Assembly (NCBI GenBank): GCA_963698015.1
Contig: OY969109.1
Location: forward strand, 620,001 to 684,000
Length of the DNA: 64,000 nt
From: VAXT01 sp963698015
Lineage (GTDB): Bacteria > Actinomycetota > Thermoleophilia > Gaiellales > Gaiellaceae
Direction: 5' to 3'
Shown here: positions 24,604 to 33,008 of the stretch, piece by piece
Layout of the letters: each line of letters starts with the position of its first letter
How positions within the stretch are numbered: position 1 is the first letter of the stretch
The notes under the pieces: generated by a model
Databases searched by the model: none
Seen by the model: only the letters and a program-made list of their open reading frames with translations
What the model was told of the DNA's origin: nothing
Translations under genes and position numbers: made by a program

Positions 24604-25548
24604 TCAACCGCTTCGTGACGTGAACACCGCGAGCGGGAGCAGCGCGCTGACGACGTACTGCCCTGCGTCGACCACCTCCGAGATCCGGAGATCGACGCAG
24701 AGGCTGGACAGCACGTAGGCGTCCTCTCGCGAAAGGTCGTACTCGTCGGTGAGGTGGTCGACCATCGCGCGGACGGCGTCCTGCGCCGCGACGTAGAGGT
24801 CCGGCCCGACCCCGGTCGTTCCGTACCAACCGCTGGCATCCACTCGTGGCGTCAGCGGGCCGGCGGTCAGGTACTGCGGCGCCGGGATCCGCCGGCCCTT
24901 CTCGAGCGTGAAGCGGAGCTCGCCGTGCATCGGCGCCTCGATGCCGGTCACGCACACCTCGCCGTCGCCCTGGGCCGCGTGCGCATCGCCGCAGCTGAAG
25001 AGCGCGCCCTCGACCTCCACCGGCAGGTAGAGCGTCGTGCCCTGCACGAGCTGTCGCGTGTCCATGTTCCCGCCAAACCTCCCGGGCGGCATGATCGCCT
25101 GCTCCTTCGCTCCGGCGGGACACACGCCCATCGTTCCGAAGAAGGGCTCGACCGGGATGGCGATGTCGTCGCGCAGATACGCGAACTCGCCGTTCGAGAG
25201 GTCGAAGACGCGAATGTAGGGGTCCGGAAACTCGTCGGGCAGCAGGCCGAAGCCGGGGATGATCAGCGTGTAGCCCCAGCCCCGCGTTTCTATCTCGAGG
25301 ATCTCGATCGCGAGCGTGTCGCCCGGCTCGGCTCCTTCGACGAGCAACGGTCCCGCCAGCGGGTAGACCCGATCCCAATCGAGCGCGGCGATGGCCTCGG
25401 CGGTCGATTCCGGCGTGATCTGGTTGTCGCTCACCTCACGTGTCTCGTAGACAACCGTGTCGCCGCTCTCGATCGTGAGCACCGGCTCGTTGTCGACGTC
25501 CCACGTGAAGTGGACGCGGTCGGTCGGAAACTCGTGGGTGGTGGCCAT
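24604..25548 (-). CDS. Acetamidase/formamidase family protein
   Basis: 314 residues, the FmdA_AmdA family size. Hallmarks: TRGWGYTLIIPGFGLLPDEF, EPFFGTMGVCPAG, PPGRFGGNMDTRQLVQGTTL and LFSCGDAHAAQGDGEVCVTG, then GPDLYVAAQDAVRAMVDHL. These enzymes hydrolyse formamide or short amides to ammonia and the acid. The start ATG (MATTHEFPTDRVHFTW) is chosen because upstream sequence in the same frame is low-complexity and overlaps the upstream gene's 3' end. It is 34 nt downstream of the DUF1232-like gene, so probably the last gene of a three-gene operon. Confidence 0.88.
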   Translation of the reverse strand: MATTHEFPTDRVHFTWDVDNEPVLTIESGDTVVYETREVSDNQITPESTAEAIAALDWDRVYPLAGPLLVEGAEPGDTLAIEILEIETRGWGYTLIIPGFGLLPDEFPDPYIRVFDLSNGEFAYLRDDIAIPVEPFFGTMGVCPAGAKEQAIMPPGRFGGNMDTRQLVQGTTLYLPVEVEGALFSCGDAHAAQGDGEVCVTGIEAPMHGELRFTLEKGRRIPAPQYLTAGPLTPRVDASGWYGTTGVGPDLYVAAQDAVRAMVDHLTDEYDLSREDAYVLSSLCVDLRISEVVDAGQYVVSALLPLAVFTSRSG

Positions 25549-25582
25549 CCGTCGGGACGAAGCTACAGGAGAGTCGTGAATC

Positions 25583-26170
25583 TCAGGCCGACCGAACCGG
25601 CTCATTCGCGGTGGCCGCCACTGCCTCCGCCACCCTGAGCTGCGGCTCGAAAGATACGTCGGCAGCATCGACTCTCTGTCCCGACGGGAAGAGGGCCTGG
25701 GCGACCTGGATCGTGCTCTCGCACGTCCGCCGCAGCGATTCCGCGACGCCCTCAGGAAGGACGGTCGCCGCAATTTCCGACGTGCGGGCGTCCGGGGCCG
25801 CGTACTCGATCGGAGGCGCCGCCAGCGGGTACATCCGCCTCAGCGAGTCCACGAAGCCGTGGACGAGGTAGGCGTCGTCGATCATCCCGACCACGCCGTA
25901 GGACGCTTCGGGCAGAAGGTCCTCCTCGTCGAAGATGTAGGTGAGGATCGTGCCGGTCGCGAACGCGACCGCGCGGCCGAAGTGCGGGTCCTTCGACATG
26001 CCGAGAGCCGCTGCGAGCGCGTCAGGCACCGTGTGGAGATAGCCCTCGAGCACAGCCGCCAGCTCGTCCACGTCTTCGCTCGCGACGTCGCCCGCGTGGC
26101 GGCGCAACCCGTCCGCGATCGCGTCGGCGGAGACCGCTTCGGCGAAGCCGTGTTTCAGCAGCTCGATCAT
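25583..26170 (-). CDS. YkvA/DUF1232-like protein
   Basis: 195 residues. The central segment FATGTILTYIFDEEDLLPEA followed by GVVGMIDDAYLVHGF resembles the DUF1232 core (a hydrophobic helix, D-x-x-P, then G-x-x-DD). The rest is helical and acidic. The hydrophobic part is weak, so membrane association is uncertain. Its ATG overlaps the stop of the upstream zinc-ribbon gene (ATGA at 26170). Function unknown; the amide-hydrolase operon context gives no direct clue. Confidence 0.65.
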   Translation of the reverse strand: MIELLKHGFAEAVSADAIADGLRRHAGDVASEDVDELAAVLEGYLHTVPDALAAALGMSKDPHFGRAVAFATGTILTYIFDEEDLLPEASYGVVGMIDDAYLVHGFVDSLRRMYPLAAPPIEYAAPDARTSEIAATVLPEGVAESLRRTCESTIQVAQALFPSGQRVDAADVSFEPQLRVAEAVAATANEPVRSA

Positions 26171-26517
26171 CAGGACTGCCCGAACATCCCCTGGACGATG
26201 CCCTCACCGAGCTTCTCGCCGATCTGGCCCGCGACCTTGCCCAGCGCCTGCTGGACGCTCTGATCCGATGCGCCCTGCTGCACCTGGGCGACCGGGGCAT
26301 ACGCGTAGCCCTGTTGCGGCATCCCGCTCACGCCGGGGATGTAGAGGTACTGCGTGTGCATGAACGGACAGGTGAAGACCGGCGGCAGCGGGCCGCACGC
26401 GGGGCACGTCGGGCCCATGGCGGTCAACTCGACGAGCATCGTCGGATGCGGCATGAACTGGCCGGAGCAGTTCAGAGGTGCCGTGTAGCCGCAGAACGCG
26501 CATCTTGCGTAGAGCAC
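26170..26517 (-). CDS. Small zinc-ribbon-like protein
   Basis: 115 residues from a GTG with an AGAAGGAGAG leader. The N-terminal half has CAFCGYTAPLNC and CPACGPLPPVFTCP, two Cys-x2-Cys knuckles suggesting one structural zinc site. A Gly/Tyr/Gln-rich linker (MPQQGYAYAPVAQVQQG) follows, then a helix (VQQALGKVAGQIGEKLGEGI). It heads the operon with the DUF1232-like and amidase genes. No specific family is recognised. Confidence 0.65.
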   Translation of the reverse strand: MLYARCAFCGYTAPLNCSGQFMPHPTMLVELTAMGPTCPACGPLPPVFTCPFMHTQYLYIPGVSGMPQQGYAYAPVAQVQQGASDQSVQQALGKVAGQIGEKLGEGIVQGMFGQS

Positions 26518-26548
26518 GTTCTCTCCTTCTGACGACGGCCGAATGCTA

Positions 26549-27469
26549 CTACCAAGCGAGCGCCGAGCGCACCTCGGCGATCGCTCGGACGACCGCGAAC
26601 CCCTCCTCGGCCGTGGCTCGCGGGGGCGGGCCGCCCTCGCAGTGGGCCACGAAGTCCCGGAGCTCACGCAGGAGCGGCCACTCGCGCTCGAGGAGAATGC
26701 GTTCGCGGCGCGGCGCGCGCTCGAGGTCGCCGTCGTGCACGAGCAGCTCGACGGCGTCCGCTTCAGGCTCCGGGAGCACCGCCGAGCCGAGTGTGCCGGT
26801 CACCTCGACGCGGCGCAGCGGATGCGCGCTGATCGACGAGATCTCGACGGCGAGGCGCGGCCCCTCCGCCCCGGCGAAGAGCACCGAGGCCTCCGACCAG
26901 CCGCCCGGAACTCTCGGGTCGGCCGTTCCGCTCGCCGCCGCGACCGGGGGGATCGACCCGAGGATCCCGTAGCCGATCGAGAGGTCGTGGGACAGCGCGG
27001 TGTCGAGCGCGTCGACCCCTGGATGGAACGACCCCCAATCGAGGCGCGTGCTCCGCACTCCGCGTACCTCGCCCAGAGCTCCGTCGGCCGCCAGCCCGGC
27101 CAGGCGCTCGACACCGGGGTGCCAGCGCCACTTGTGCATCACGAAGAGCCGGTCGCCGCAGAGCTCGCTCAGCTCCTCGACGACCGCCGGGTCCGTGACG
27201 AGCGGCTTCTCGCAGAAGATCGGGCAACCGAGAAGAGCTGACGCCCGGATCGCGTCGGCGTGGTGAGGCGCGGGAGTCACGATGACGATGCCGTCGACCT
27301 CCCCGGCGTCCTCGACCGCGGAGACCACCGCCGCACCGCCCGCTCGCGCCCGGTCGGCGGTCGCCTCGCCTCGCGCCAGGACCGTCACCTCGGCTCCGAG
27401 CTCCGTGAGGTCGCGAAGGACGTTCACCCCCCACGTTCCGCATCCCCACTGCAGGATTCGGACGCTCAC
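26549..27469 (-). CDS. Gfo/Idh/MocA-family oxidoreductase (paralogue A)
   Basis: 306 residues from a GTG at 27469 overlapping the upstream paralogue's stop (GTGA). The Rossmann start is ILQWGCGTWGVNVLRDL, with GIVIVTPAPHHADA and the family signature CEKPLVTDPAVVEEL. The C-terminal part (WRWHPGVERLAGLAADGALG, HDLSIGYGILG) carries the His expected in the substrate pocket. Probably an NAD(P)-dependent sugar or inositol dehydrogenase. It is a tandem duplicate of the next gene and lies opposite a glycosyltransferase and an RmlC-like epimerase. Confidence 0.85.
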   Translation of the reverse strand: MSVRILQWGCGTWGVNVLRDLTELGAEVTVLARGEATADRARAGGAAVVSAVEDAGEVDGIVIVTPAPHHADAIRASALLGCPIFCEKPLVTDPAVVEELSELCGDRLFVMHKWRWHPGVERLAGLAADGALGEVRGVRSTRLDWGSFHPGVDALDTALSHDLSIGYGILGSIPPVAAASGTADPRVPGGWSEASVLFAGAEGPRLAVEISSISAHPLRRVEVTGTLGSAVLPEPEADAVELLVHDGDLERAPRRERILLEREWPLLRELRDFVAHCEGGPPPRATAEEGFAVVRAIAEVRSALAW

Positions 27470-28380
27470 GGTGCATCCGCCAGCGAGCGCAGCTCTGCGA
27501 TCCGTCGCACGATCCGAAGACCCTCGGCCGCGCTCGAGCGCGGCGGCGGTCCGCCGTCGAGATGTTCCACGAAGGCGCGAAGCTCGCGAAGGAGCGGCAT
27601 CTCGGTCGAAACGGCACGCCGCTCGGGCTCGTCCGCGCCGCCCGTCGCCGCAACGGCGACATGGTCCGCGTAACCGTCCGCGAGCCAGGCGACTCCCTGC
27701 TCGCACACGAGCTTGATCTCGCGGCGGCGCTCGACCGACGTGGCCGAGATCTCGATCGCAACCCAGGGGTCGTCGCCGAGGAAGCCGACGAGGCCGCTCA
27801 GCGAGGAGTCAACCGTCTCGCCGACCGCGGATCGGGCGGCCGGCACCGTGCCGAGGATTTCGAGTGCGATCGCCAGGTCGTGCGGAGCGTGGATCCACAC
27901 GGTGTCCACGTCCTCGAAGCGGTGGCCCCACCCGACGCGGGTCGTTCGGAGGCCGACCACGCGTCCCAGCTCGCCTGAACGGGCGATTCCTGCCAGTGTC
28001 TCGACTCCCGGGTGGTAGCGCCACTTGTCCATCACGAAGAGGCTGCCGCCGCCAAGCGCAGCCAGAGCCTCGGCCTCGGCGACGTCGGCGGTCAACGGCT
28101 TCTCGACGAAGACCGGGATTCCGCGGCCGAGAAGAGACTCGGCGACGGCGGCATGCGACGTCGTGGAGGTCGCGACGACCGCGCCGTCGATCTCGGGCAG
28201 TTCCTCGGTCGACGTGACGACGCTCGCGGCGCCGCCCTCCTCGGCGCGGGCGCGACTCGCCGGCGAACGGGCGACGACGTGCACGTCGCACCCGAGCAGG
28301 CGGAGGTCGCGCAGGATGTGCCGGCCCCATTCACCGCACCCTGCAAGCCCGATCTGCTTCTGAATACGCTTGTCACTCAC
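27466..28380 (-). CDS. Gfo/Idh/MocA-family oxidoreductase (paralogue B)
   Basis: 304 residues from a GTG at 28380. It has IGLAGCGEWGRHILRDLRLLG, VATSTTSHAAVAES, the VEKPLTADVAEAEAL signature and MDKWRYHPGVETLAGIARSG. It aligns closely with its downstream neighbour (same KWR(W/Y)HPGVE segment and same C-terminal PLLREL and GGPPPR motifs), so the two arose by tandem duplication. The N-terminal loops differ, which suggests different cofactor or substrate preference, perhaps sequential or heteromeric action. The divergent glycosyltransferase start is only 2 nt away. Confidence 0.85.
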   Translation of the reverse strand: MSDKRIQKQIGLAGCGEWGRHILRDLRLLGCDVHVVARSPASRARAEEGGAASVVTSTEELPEIDGAVVATSTTSHAAVAESLLGRGIPVFVEKPLTADVAEAEALAALGGGSLFVMDKWRYHPGVETLAGIARSGELGRVVGLRTTRVGWGHRFEDVDTVWIHAPHDLAIALEILGTVPAARSAVGETVDSSLSGLVGFLGDDPWVAIEISATSVERRREIKLVCEQGVAWLADGYADHVAVAATGGADEPERRAVSTEMPLLRELRAFVEHLDGGPPPRSSAAEGLRIVRRIAELRSLADAP

Positions 28381-28382
28381 GA

Positions 28383-29528
28383 ATGACTGCCCGGACCCTC
28401 TCCCTCTGCATCATGGCGAGAAAGCCGGCACCGCGAGTGAGAGCGATCCTCGAGCAGTTCCGGCCCGTCGTCGACGAGATCGTGCTCGCAGCCGACCGGA
28501 GCGGCGATCCCGCGACTCTCGATCATTGCGCCGACCTCGCCGACAAGCGTTTCGAGCTCGATCCTGCACCGCTCAACCGCCGTCTGGGGTGGCTCCACGC
28601 GCAGTGCGAGGGCGACTGGATCTTCCGCTTCGACGACGACGAGGCCCCGAGCCGGAAGCTCCTCGAGACCCTCCCCGAGCTGATCGCCCGCCGACAGCCG
28701 ATGCAGTACGGAATGCCGCGGCGCTGGCTCTACGGATCGAACGCGTCCTGGATCTCGCAGTGGCCCTGGACGCCCGACTACCAGTTCCGCCTCGTTCGGA
28801 ACGCCCCCGGCGCGTGGCGCTTCCCTGCCGTCATGCACGCACCGCTCGAGGTGCTCGGCGAACTGAGCCTCGTGGATGTCCCGATCTACCACTCCGATCT
28901 CCTGCTCGCGGAGCTCGACGAGCGGCGCGCGAAACGGGCCCTGTACGACACGCGTGGTCCGGACGTCCGCAACGGGCACTTTCCGGTCAACGGGTACTAC
29001 ACCCCGGAGGATTTCGACAGCCCGGCGATCGCCGAGACTCCTGCCGACGACCTCGAGCTGGTCGAGGCCGTCCATACGGGAAGCCCGCGCCCGGACGATG
29101 CTGTGCCGCTCGCGCCCGTGAGGGCCGTCGAGGCGGCGGAGGCCGAGAGGTTCAACGCGTCGCGCGAGGTCTCACCCGCGGCGTACAGCGCACGCGTCGA
29201 GGTCGTCCGCCCTCTGAACGGAACGCCGCCGGGGTCGACCACGGAGCTCGAGGTCGACGTCACCAATCTCGGGGACGAGTCCTGGACGTGGGGCGAATAC
29301 CCGCCGTTCTTCCGTCTCGGATACAGCTGGCGGACGCTCGACGACGACGAGGTCTCGCACGGCCGCGCGTTCTTCACGGAGACGGTCGATCCGGGCACCA
29401 CGACGCGCGTCGTGGCGCGCCTCCAGGCTCCGGCGGAACGGGGCAGCTACCGCCTGCGGCTCGACGTCGTCCACGAGCACGTCCGCTGGTTCGACCAGCC
29501 GACCGAGCTCGAGGTCGAGGTCCGGTGA
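28383..29528 (+). CDS. Family 2-like glycosyltransferase with C-terminal Ig-like domain
   Basis: 381 residues. The N-terminal GT-A-like domain opens TARTLSLCIMARKPAPRVRA, has VVDEIVLAADRSGDPATLD and a DxD-type IFRFDDDEAPSRKLL, then WTPDYQFRLVRNAPGAWRFP. From about residue 265 (ARVEVVRPLNGTPPGSTTEL ... VTNLGDESWTWGE ... RLDVVHEHVRWFDQPTELEV) there is a beta-rich module like the Ig-type domains attached to actinobacterial glycosyltransferases. The acceptor is unknown. It is coupled to the RmlC-like gene by a 4-nt GTGA overlap. Confidence 0.82.
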   Translation: MTARTLSLCIMARKPAPRVRAILEQFRPVVDEIVLAADRSGDPATLDHCADLADKRFELDPAPLNRRLGWLHAQCEGDWIFRFDDDEAPSRKLLETLPELIARRQPMQYGMPRRWLYGSNASWISQWPWTPDYQFRLVRNAPGAWRFPAVMHAPLEVLGELSLVDVPIYHSDLLLAELDERRAKRALYDTRGPDVRNGHFPVNGYYTPEDFDSPAIAETPADDLELVEAVHTGSPRPDDAVPLAPVRAVEAAEAERFNASREVSPAAYSARVEVVRPLNGTPPGSTTELEVDVTNLGDESWTWGEYPPFFRLGYSWRTLDDDEVSHGRAFFTETVDPGTTTRVVARLQAPAERGSYRLRLDVVHEHVRWFDQPTELEVEVR

Positions 29529-30100
29529 CGATGAACGAGCTGACGCGACTCCGCTCCATGCGGCCCCGCTCGCTCGAGCTGGCGATTGCCGGCGTCGAAG
29601 TGCTCGAGCTGCCGAGCGAGCAGGATGCCCGGGGAGCGCTCGTCGAGCTCTGCCGCGCGAGCTGGGTCGAGCCCGACGAGCCGGTGCAATGGAACGCGAT
29701 CACGAACCGTCCGGGATCGCTCCGCGGAGTGCACTGGCACAACGCGCACGCCGACTACATCGCGCCGGTGCTCGGATCGGTGCTCGTCGCGGCAGTCGAT
29801 CTGCGGATCGGCTCGCCCACCGAAGGACGCGCCGAGATGGTCCTGCTCGACGCGGGCGAGCCCCGGGCGGTGGTGATCGCGCCGGGCGTCGGGCATGGGT
29901 TCTTCAGCGCCGAGGCGTCCGTGGTCATGTACGGCGTGTCGAAGTACTGGGACCCGGACGACGAGCTCGGTGTGCGCTGGGACGACGCCACTCTCGGCAT
30001 CCCCTGGCCGCCCGAGGCCGCCCACGCGCTGGTGTCGGGACGAGACGCGACCTTCCCGACGCTGGCGGAGGCCGGCGAACGGCTGACCTGGGACGGCTGA
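29525..30100 (+). CDS. dTDP-4-dehydrorhamnose 3,5-epimerase-like cupin
   Basis: 191 residues from a GTG overlapping the glycosyltransferase stop; an ATG at 29531 is an equally good start. RmlC-type features: SLRGVHWHNAHADYIAPVLG (His-containing catalytic strand), VDLRIGSPTEGRAEMVLL and VVIAPGVGHGFFSAEASVVM. It lacks the exact RmlC catalytic tyrosine context, so it may be an epimerase or a ketoisomerase on another nucleotide sugar. With the upstream glycosyltransferase and the divergent Gfo/Idh pair it makes a small sugar-modification cluster. Confidence 0.8.
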   Translation: MTMNELTRLRSMRPRSLELAIAGVEVLELPSEQDARGALVELCRASWVEPDEPVQWNAITNRPGSLRGVHWHNAHADYIAPVLGSVLVAAVDLRIGSPTEGRAEMVLLDAGEPRAVVIAPGVGHGFFSAEASVVMYGVSKYWDPDDELGVRWDDATLGIPWPPEAAHALVSGRDATFPTLAEAGERLTWDG

Positions 30101-30143
30101 GCTCGCCCCGGAAGATGCAGGAGCGCCGCCGCGTCCTGTGTGA

Positions 30144-30941
30144 ATGAGGAACTTCGGGATACGGGCTCTCTCCGCGATCGGTACGGCCGCGATCCTCGCA
30201 GCCGTCGCCGGCACGCTCGCTGGAGGATCGGTGGCCGCGCCAAGCGCCTCACAAATGGACGGCGTGAAGTTCAAGGTTCGCTACCAGGGCAGCCTCGATG
30301 CCACCTGGCACGACAGTTCCCCGGTGGTCCTACCGGACACGCAGCACCCGTTCCGGTGTGGGGGCGACGACTCCTCCGGAACGCTGACGAGCTCGGTTCA
30401 CAGCAACAGCAAGCCGTTCATCTTCAAGCTCGGGCACGAGCCTGGCGGCAGCGGCCTGTCGCACGCCTTCCGTCCGCCCAACGGGATGGAGAAGGCGACT
30501 GTGACCTCCAATCGCACGGCCCAGGGGTTCCTGATGAGGTACTCGGGCCATCAGTGCATTCGCGAGGAGATCGCCCAGCCGGGTTGCGGCGCGCACACGT
30601 TTCGCGGCGACGTCGCGCCGATCAACTCGAGCTCGGGCCGCATGGACTCGAGCAACAACCCCGTCTATCACGTCTTCCTCGCCTGGCAACTGGAGCCGGA
30701 GCTCGCGATCGGTTGCAGCAACGACATCGTCTTCCCGGGCGATTTCGACTACGGCTGGCGGGACGCCGTCCTTCGCGCGAAGCCGCTCTATCGCTGCGGA
30801 GTGCGGAAACCGCGACGCTGCAAGCTGACGATCGGCCGGGAGCGGACCTACGTCTACAACGTCACGGACGGCAGCGCCACGTACTCGTCGACCGTGCACG
30901 TGAAGTGGTCGGTCACGTTCGCGGCGGCAGGCAGGGGCTAG
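30144..30941 (+). CDS. Secreted protein of unknown function
   Basis: 265 residues. A signal peptide is clear (MRNFGIRALSAIGTAAILAA ... GSVAAPSA, cleavage near residue 35). The mature part is beta-rich with at least six cysteines (FRCGGDD, HQCIREE, QPGCGAH, AIGCSND, YRCGVR, RRCKLT), suggesting disulfides in an extracytoplasmic immunoglobulin or jelly-roll-like fold. No family is recognised. It shares a CTAG with the converging pstS-like gene (30938-30941). Confidence 0.72.
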   Translation: MRNFGIRALSAIGTAAILAAVAGTLAGGSVAAPSASQMDGVKFKVRYQGSLDATWHDSSPVVLPDTQHPFRCGGDDSSGTLTSSVHSNSKPFIFKLGHEPGGSGLSHAFRPPNGMEKATVTSNRTAQGFLMRYSGHQCIREEIAQPGCGAHTFRGDVAPINSSSGRMDSSNNPVYHVFLAWQLEPELAIGCSNDIVFPGDFDYGWRDAVLRAKPLYRCGVRKPRRCKLTIGRERTYVYNVTDGSATYSSTVHVKWSVTFAAAGRG

Positions 30942-32014
30942 CCGCCGATCGATGCGATCGTCTTCTTGCCGAGCGCGACCACCCGGGCCGGGAGCTTGGC
31001 GAAGACGAAGCGTTCCGCGAACTTCTGACCGGGACCGATCGCGTACTCGAGCAACTGCTTCAGCTCGGTCGCCTTCGGTGAGTCCTTCGGGACTATCGCG
31101 TAGGTGAATGTCGAGAGCGGGTACGCGTCCCTCGCCGAGGCGGGTGGGTCGACGATCGGGATCGAATTGTCGGCGGCGGGCTTGCCCATCGCCTCGGCCG
31201 CGGCTTCGATTCCGGCCAGGCCCGGGGGCACGAACTGCCCCGCGGCGTTCTGGATGGAAGCGACGTCGAGCTTGTTCTGGACGGCGTAGGCGACGCTGAT
31301 GTAACCGAGCGCCCCGGGCGTTCTGGTGATCGTCCCAGCCACTCCCGAGTTGCCCTTGCTGCCCGCGCCCGCCGGGAAGTTGACCGACGTGCCGGTCCCC
31401 ACCTTCTCCTTCCAGGCCGGCGAGACCTTCGTCAGGTACGACGTGAACGCATAGGTGTCGCCCGACCCGTCCGAGCGGTAGATCGGAGCGATCCCTTGCG
31501 ACGGAAGCTGCTTGCCCGGGTTCAGCTTCGCGATGCGCGGATCGGACCAGCTGGTGATCTTGCCGAGGAAGATGTCGGCGATCACGGGGCCGGTCAGCCT
31601 CAGGCCGCGGCCCGCGCCCGGCACGTTGTAGGAGAGCGTCGTCGCGGAGAGCGCCCACGGCACGAGGAGGCAGCCCTTGCACGCCTTGGCCTGGTCGGGC
31701 GAGAGCGGTGCGTCGGAGGCGCCGAAGTCGACGGTCCGGGTCGTGATCGCCTGGATCCCGCCACCGGACCCGATGGGCGAATACGTGACCTCGATCCCGG
31801 ATCGATCTCGAACCTCGGGAATCCACGCCTGCACCATCGGCTCGACGAGCGACGAGCCCGCGCCCTTGAGCGACGCTTTGTCCGTGCCGCCTCCGCCCGA
31901 GCCGCCGCATGCGGACAGGCCGGCTGCGAGCAGGACAGCACCGATGAGCGTGAGGATCGTCTGGCGGATGGAGCCCTCCGAGCCGGGAAAGTACCCGGGG
32001 CTGCGGCTGGTCAA
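30938..32014 (-). CDS. PstS-type phosphate-binding lipoprotein (orphan)
   Basis: 358 residues from a TTG at 32014, giving an n-region MTSRSPGYFPGSEGSIRQ before the lipoprotein signal TILTLIGAVLLAAGLSACGG (lipobox LSAC). The ligand-binding motifs are those of PstS: ASLKGAGSSLVEPMVQAW, YSPIGSGGGIQAI, VDFGASDAPLS, PIYRSDGSGDTYAFTSYL and FPAGAGSKGNSGVAG. It should capture phosphate outside the cell. No pstC, pstA or pstB is nearby. It is the last of ten close-packed minus-strand genes (7 nt after the redoxin stop). The AAGGAG upstream is only 1 nt from the TTG, so the exact start is uncertain. Confidence 0.85.
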   Translation of the reverse strand: MTSRSPGYFPGSEGSIRQTILTLIGAVLLAAGLSACGGSGGGGTDKASLKGAGSSLVEPMVQAWIPEVRDRSGIEVTYSPIGSGGGIQAITTRTVDFGASDAPLSPDQAKACKGCLLVPWALSATTLSYNVPGAGRGLRLTGPVIADIFLGKITSWSDPRIAKLNPGKQLPSQGIAPIYRSDGSGDTYAFTSYLTKVSPAWKEKVGTGTSVNFPAGAGSKGNSGVAGTITRTPGALGYISVAYAVQNKLDVASIQNAAGQFVPPGLAGIEAAAEAMGKPAADNSIPIVDPPASARDAYPLSTFTYAIVPKDSPKATELKQLLEYAIGPGQKFAERFVFAKLPARVVALGKKTIASIGG

Positions 32015-32021
32015 TCTCCTT

Positions 32022-33008
32022 CTAGCCGAACGTGAAGCAGTACGCCTCGGCGCCGGGGGCGAGGAAGGTGATCTCGAACGTGCGGTCGGTGATCGATCCC
32101 GGCTCCCGGACCAGCTGATGCAGGCGCGGCCGTTCGAGCATTCCGTTGCCCTCCTCGTCGACGTCGAGCCCGTGGGCGTCGCCGGGCGGCTCTCCGTCGA
32201 CGAGCACGCGGAACGGGAGTGACGAGCCTCCCGCAGGCGGGCCCATGACGAGATTGACGTCGCGTGCGTGAAAGCGGAACACAAGCCTCCCGTCGGCTTC
32301 GTTCAGCACGCTCGCTCCCGGCCCGAGCGTCCAGTTCCCGGAGAGCGCCCACTGGTTCCGCTCCAGCCGATCCGGCACGCCGAGGTCCTGAGGCTCGTCG
32401 AACTCGGCCCGATCCGCCGACACGAAGTTCTGCGCCTGCTCGTAGCCGAGGTACGTCTCCGACGACCCCAACGTCCCCCAGTCGGCCTGAGCCTCGAACC
32501 CCTCGTCGGCGACCGAGACCGGGTCGTCGGGGACGCCGTCGCGGCCGGCCTCGCGCAGCAGCATCTGGACGGCCATCTCGCACTCCTCGTAGCCGCCCTC
32601 GCCGAAGTGCATGTGCCGGATTCGCCCTTCCGCGTCGGCGATGTACACAGCGGGCCAGTAGTTGTTGGCGAAGGCGCGCCAGACCGCGAAGTCGGGGTCG
32701 AGCGCGATCGGATACTCGACGCGCTGGTCCTGCGCGGCCCAGCGGACGTTGTCGGCGTCGTGCTCGAATGGGAACTCCGGCGTGTGGACGCCGACCACGA
32801 CCAGCCCTTGATCCTTGTACTTCTCGTGCCAGGCACGGACATAGCCGAGCGTGCGCAGCCAGTTGATGCACGTGTACGTCCAGAAGTCGACGAGGACGAC
32901 CTTCCCGCGCAGGCCCTCCGGCGTCAGCGGCTCGGAGTTGAGCCAGCCGGTCGCACCGTCGAAACCGGGCAGGTGAGTCTCGGCACCCAGCTTGGCGAAG
33001 AGGCTCAA
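32022..33008 (-). CDS. Thioredoxin-like redoxin with C-terminal DipZ-type domain
   Basis: 328 residues from a TTG overlapping the preceding hydrolase stop (TTGA). The N-terminal thioredoxin fold is DFWTYTCINWLRTLGYVRAW: the usual C-x-x-C of TlpA-like proteins is C-I-N-W, so only one active cysteine remains. It continues VVGVHTPEFPFEHDADNV and NNYWPAVYIADAEG. The C-terminal half (about 190-328, beta-rich, with WTLGPGASVLNEADGRLVFR and DVNLVMGPP) matches the module following the redoxin in DipZ-like proteins. No signal peptide, so cytoplasmic; a peroxidase or thiol-sensor role is more likely than disulfide exchange (inference). Confidence 0.82.
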   Translation of the reverse strand: MSLFAKLGAETHLPGFDGATGWLNSEPLTPEGLRGKVVLVDFWTYTCINWLRTLGYVRAWHEKYKDQGLVVVGVHTPEFPFEHDADNVRWAAQDQRVEYPIALDPDFAVWRAFANNYWPAVYIADAEGRIRHMHFGEGGYEECEMAVQMLLREAGRDGVPDDPVSVADEGFEAQADWGTLGSSETYLGYEQAQNFVSADRAEFDEPQDLGVPDRLERNQWALSGNWTLGPGASVLNEADGRLVFRFHARDVNLVMGPPAGGSSLPFRVLVDGEPPGDAHGLDVDEEGNGMLERPRLHQLVREPGSITDRTFEITFLAPGAEAYCFTFG

